A stretch of 6,696 bases of DNA from Elusimicrobiota bacterium (GTDB taxonomy: Bacteria > Elusimicrobiota > Elusimicrobia > UBA1565 > UBA9628). The position numbers were made by a program, and so were the translations under genes. The notes under the pieces are model-generated. The model made no database searches, was not told the DNA's origin, and was given only the letters and a program-made list of their open reading frames with translations. Of this stretch, positions 5,926-6,696 are shown in pieces (positions within the stretch are counted from its first letter, which is position 1; each line of letters starts with the position of its first letter). The stretch spans positions 1-6,696 of the forward strand of contig JAMPYD010000109.1 in NCBI GenBank assembly GCA_023700845.1. Direction: 5' to 3'.

Positions 5926-6696
5926 GCGCCGCGCCCGCGGCCCCGGCCGCCTTCGACGTCGAGTCCGTCCGCGCCCTGTACCCGGCCCTCGGCCGCGAGG
6001 TCGACGGCAAGCGCCTCGTCTACCTCGACAGCGCCTGCACCGCGCTGAAGCCCGCCGCGGTCGCCGCGCGCCTCGCCGATTTCTACGCGAACTGGGGCGG
6101 CTGCGGCGGCAAGCGCTCGACGCACCTGCTGAGCCAGCAGGTCGAGGACTGGTTTCAGGAAGCGCGCCGCCGCGCGGCGCTTTTTTTGAACGCGGAGTCG
6201 CCCAACGAGATCGTCTTCACGTCGGGAACCACGGAGGCGGCGAACATCGTCTGCGGCGGCTTCCCTTTCGACGGCGAGCGCCGCAAGGTCGTCATCACCG
6301 ACCTCGAGCATAACGCGGTCGCGCTGCCGTTCATCGAGGCCGCGCGCGCCGGGCGCATCGAGCTGGCGATCTGCCCGACGGACGAGGGGCGCCTCGACCT
6401 GGACCGCCTCGCCTCCTTGCTCGACGACAAGACGGCGCTTCTCGCGATCACGCACGCGTCCAACGTGATGGGCGGCGTCGTGCCCGTCGCCGAGGCCGCG
6501 AAGCTCGCGCGCCGCAAGGGGATCAGGGTGTTCGTCGACGACGCGCAGTACCTCGGCACCCACCGCGAGGACGTGTCGACGCTCGGGGCCGACTTCGTGG
6601 CGTTCTCGGCCCACAAGCTCGGCGGCCCCTTCGGCGTCGGCGTGCTGTGGGGCCACGAGACCGAGCTCAACCGCCTGGGGACGTGGAAGCTCGGAG
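5922..6696 (+). CDS. Class V aminotransferase / cysteine desulfurase-like (SufS-like) protein, 3' end cut by window edge
   Basis: This is a PLP-dependent fold-type I enzyme, with about 258 residues visible. The N-terminus 'FDVESVRALYP....VDGKRLVYLDSACTALKP' follows the SufS/CsdA pattern. It has 'SGTTEAAN' (101-108), His130 in 'DLEHNAVALPF' (PLP-stacking His), Asn181 in 'HASNVMGG', Asp206 and Gln209 in 'VDDAQ', and Schiff-base Lys232 in 'SAHKLGGPFGVGVLWG'. The catalytic cysteine of true desulfurases would lie beyond the right edge, so sulfur transfer cannot be confirmed; a lyase, epimerase or other class V activity is possible. Unusual are 'LDSACTALKP' (Cys39, where SufS has an 'NAATT'-type stretch) and 'GGCGGK' (Cys61). 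No ATG, GTG or TTG lies in frame near the start of homology. CTG at 5922 forms a CTGA overlap with the radical SAM stop, like the common ATGA arrangement. Gene identity is firm; the exact start is uncertain. Confidence 0.85.
   Translation, partial: MSAAPAAPAAFDVESVRALYPALGREVDGKRLVYLDSACTALKPAAVAARLADFYANWGGCGGKRSTHLLSQQVEDWFQEARRRAALFLNAESPNEIVFTSGTTEAANIVCGGFPFDGERRKVVITDLEHNAVALPFIEAARAGRIELAICPTDEGRLDLDRLASLLDDKTALLAITHASNVMGGVVPVAEAAKLARRKGIRVFVDDAQYLGTHREDVSTLGADFVAFSAHKLGGPFGVGVLWGHETELNRLGTWKLG
6164..6187 (+). terminator. Intrinsic-terminator-like hairpin inside the class V aminotransferase gene
   Basis: Perfect 7-bp all-GC arms (GCGCCGC at 6164-6170 and GCGGCGC at 6174-6180) enclose a 3-nt loop and are followed at once by seven Ts (6181-6187). 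This has the form of a rho-independent terminator on the plus strand, about 240 nt into the coding frame. The frame reads through it as an ordinary 'RRRAALFLN' helix, so chance in GC-rich DNA is a real alternative. Confidence 0.25.

Noticed and set aside
5877..6656. Minus-strand open frames opposite the class V aminotransferase gene
   Set aside because: The plus frame through this region carries every class V motif in order up to the PLP lysine. The minus frames show only composition-driven sequence.

Overview
The window is GC-rich (G or C at almost every third codon position) and nearly all coding. It looks like a bacterial chromosome fragment from a little-studied lineage. The best hint is the secreted protein at 4268-5011. 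It carries a signal peptide, then an 'STYYPAPSGVY' block, then a 'GIGT..P..KLDVNG' block. From memory this combination is common in Elusimicrobiota and similar candidate phyla, so I lean towards Elusimicrobiota, with moderate confidence. I see no phage, IS, CRISPR, tRNA or rRNA sequence.

Left half (1-3637, minus strand): a tight three-gene amino-acid catabolism operon. In order of transcription it encodes a YhxA-like class III omega-aminotransferase (3637-2297), a 1-pyrroline-5-carboxylate / glutamate-semialdehyde dehydrogenase (2310-736), and the N-terminal 243 residues of a second class III aminotransferase of the ornithine/4-aminobutyrate type (731 to the left edge). The genes overlap by 14 bp or lie 4 bp apart, and each internal gene has its own Shine-Dalgarno (SD) sequence. 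An ornithine-type transaminase would make glutamate semialdehyde and the dehydrogenase would oxidise it to glutamate. The substrate of the first transaminase is open.

Divergent junction (3638-3660): only 23 bp separate the minus-strand operon from the plus-strand genes. It holds two overlapping, nearly symmetrical -10-like elements, and neither flanking gene has an SD, so both transcripts may be leaderless.

Right half (3661-6696, plus strand): (i) a 187-aa protein that reads as a cysteinyl-tRNA synthetase with its catalytic core deleted; (ii) the secreted protein with a Cys-rich C-terminus, behind a clear TTGACG-N17-TACACT promoter; (iii) a radical SAM enzyme with the CX3CX2C motif and a four-Cys auxiliary-cluster pattern; (iv) overlapping it by 4 bp, a class V aminotransferase / cysteine desulfurase-like gene that seems to start at CTG and runs off the right edge. 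The last two are very probably one operon and may form an undescribed modification or sulfur-transfer pair. Their substrate cannot be read from this window.

The most unusual items are the collapsed CysRS-like gene, the radical SAM / class V aminotransferase pair, the repeated SD-less first genes placed just after -10 elements, and a terminator-like hairpin with a T7 run inside the class V aminotransferase gene.
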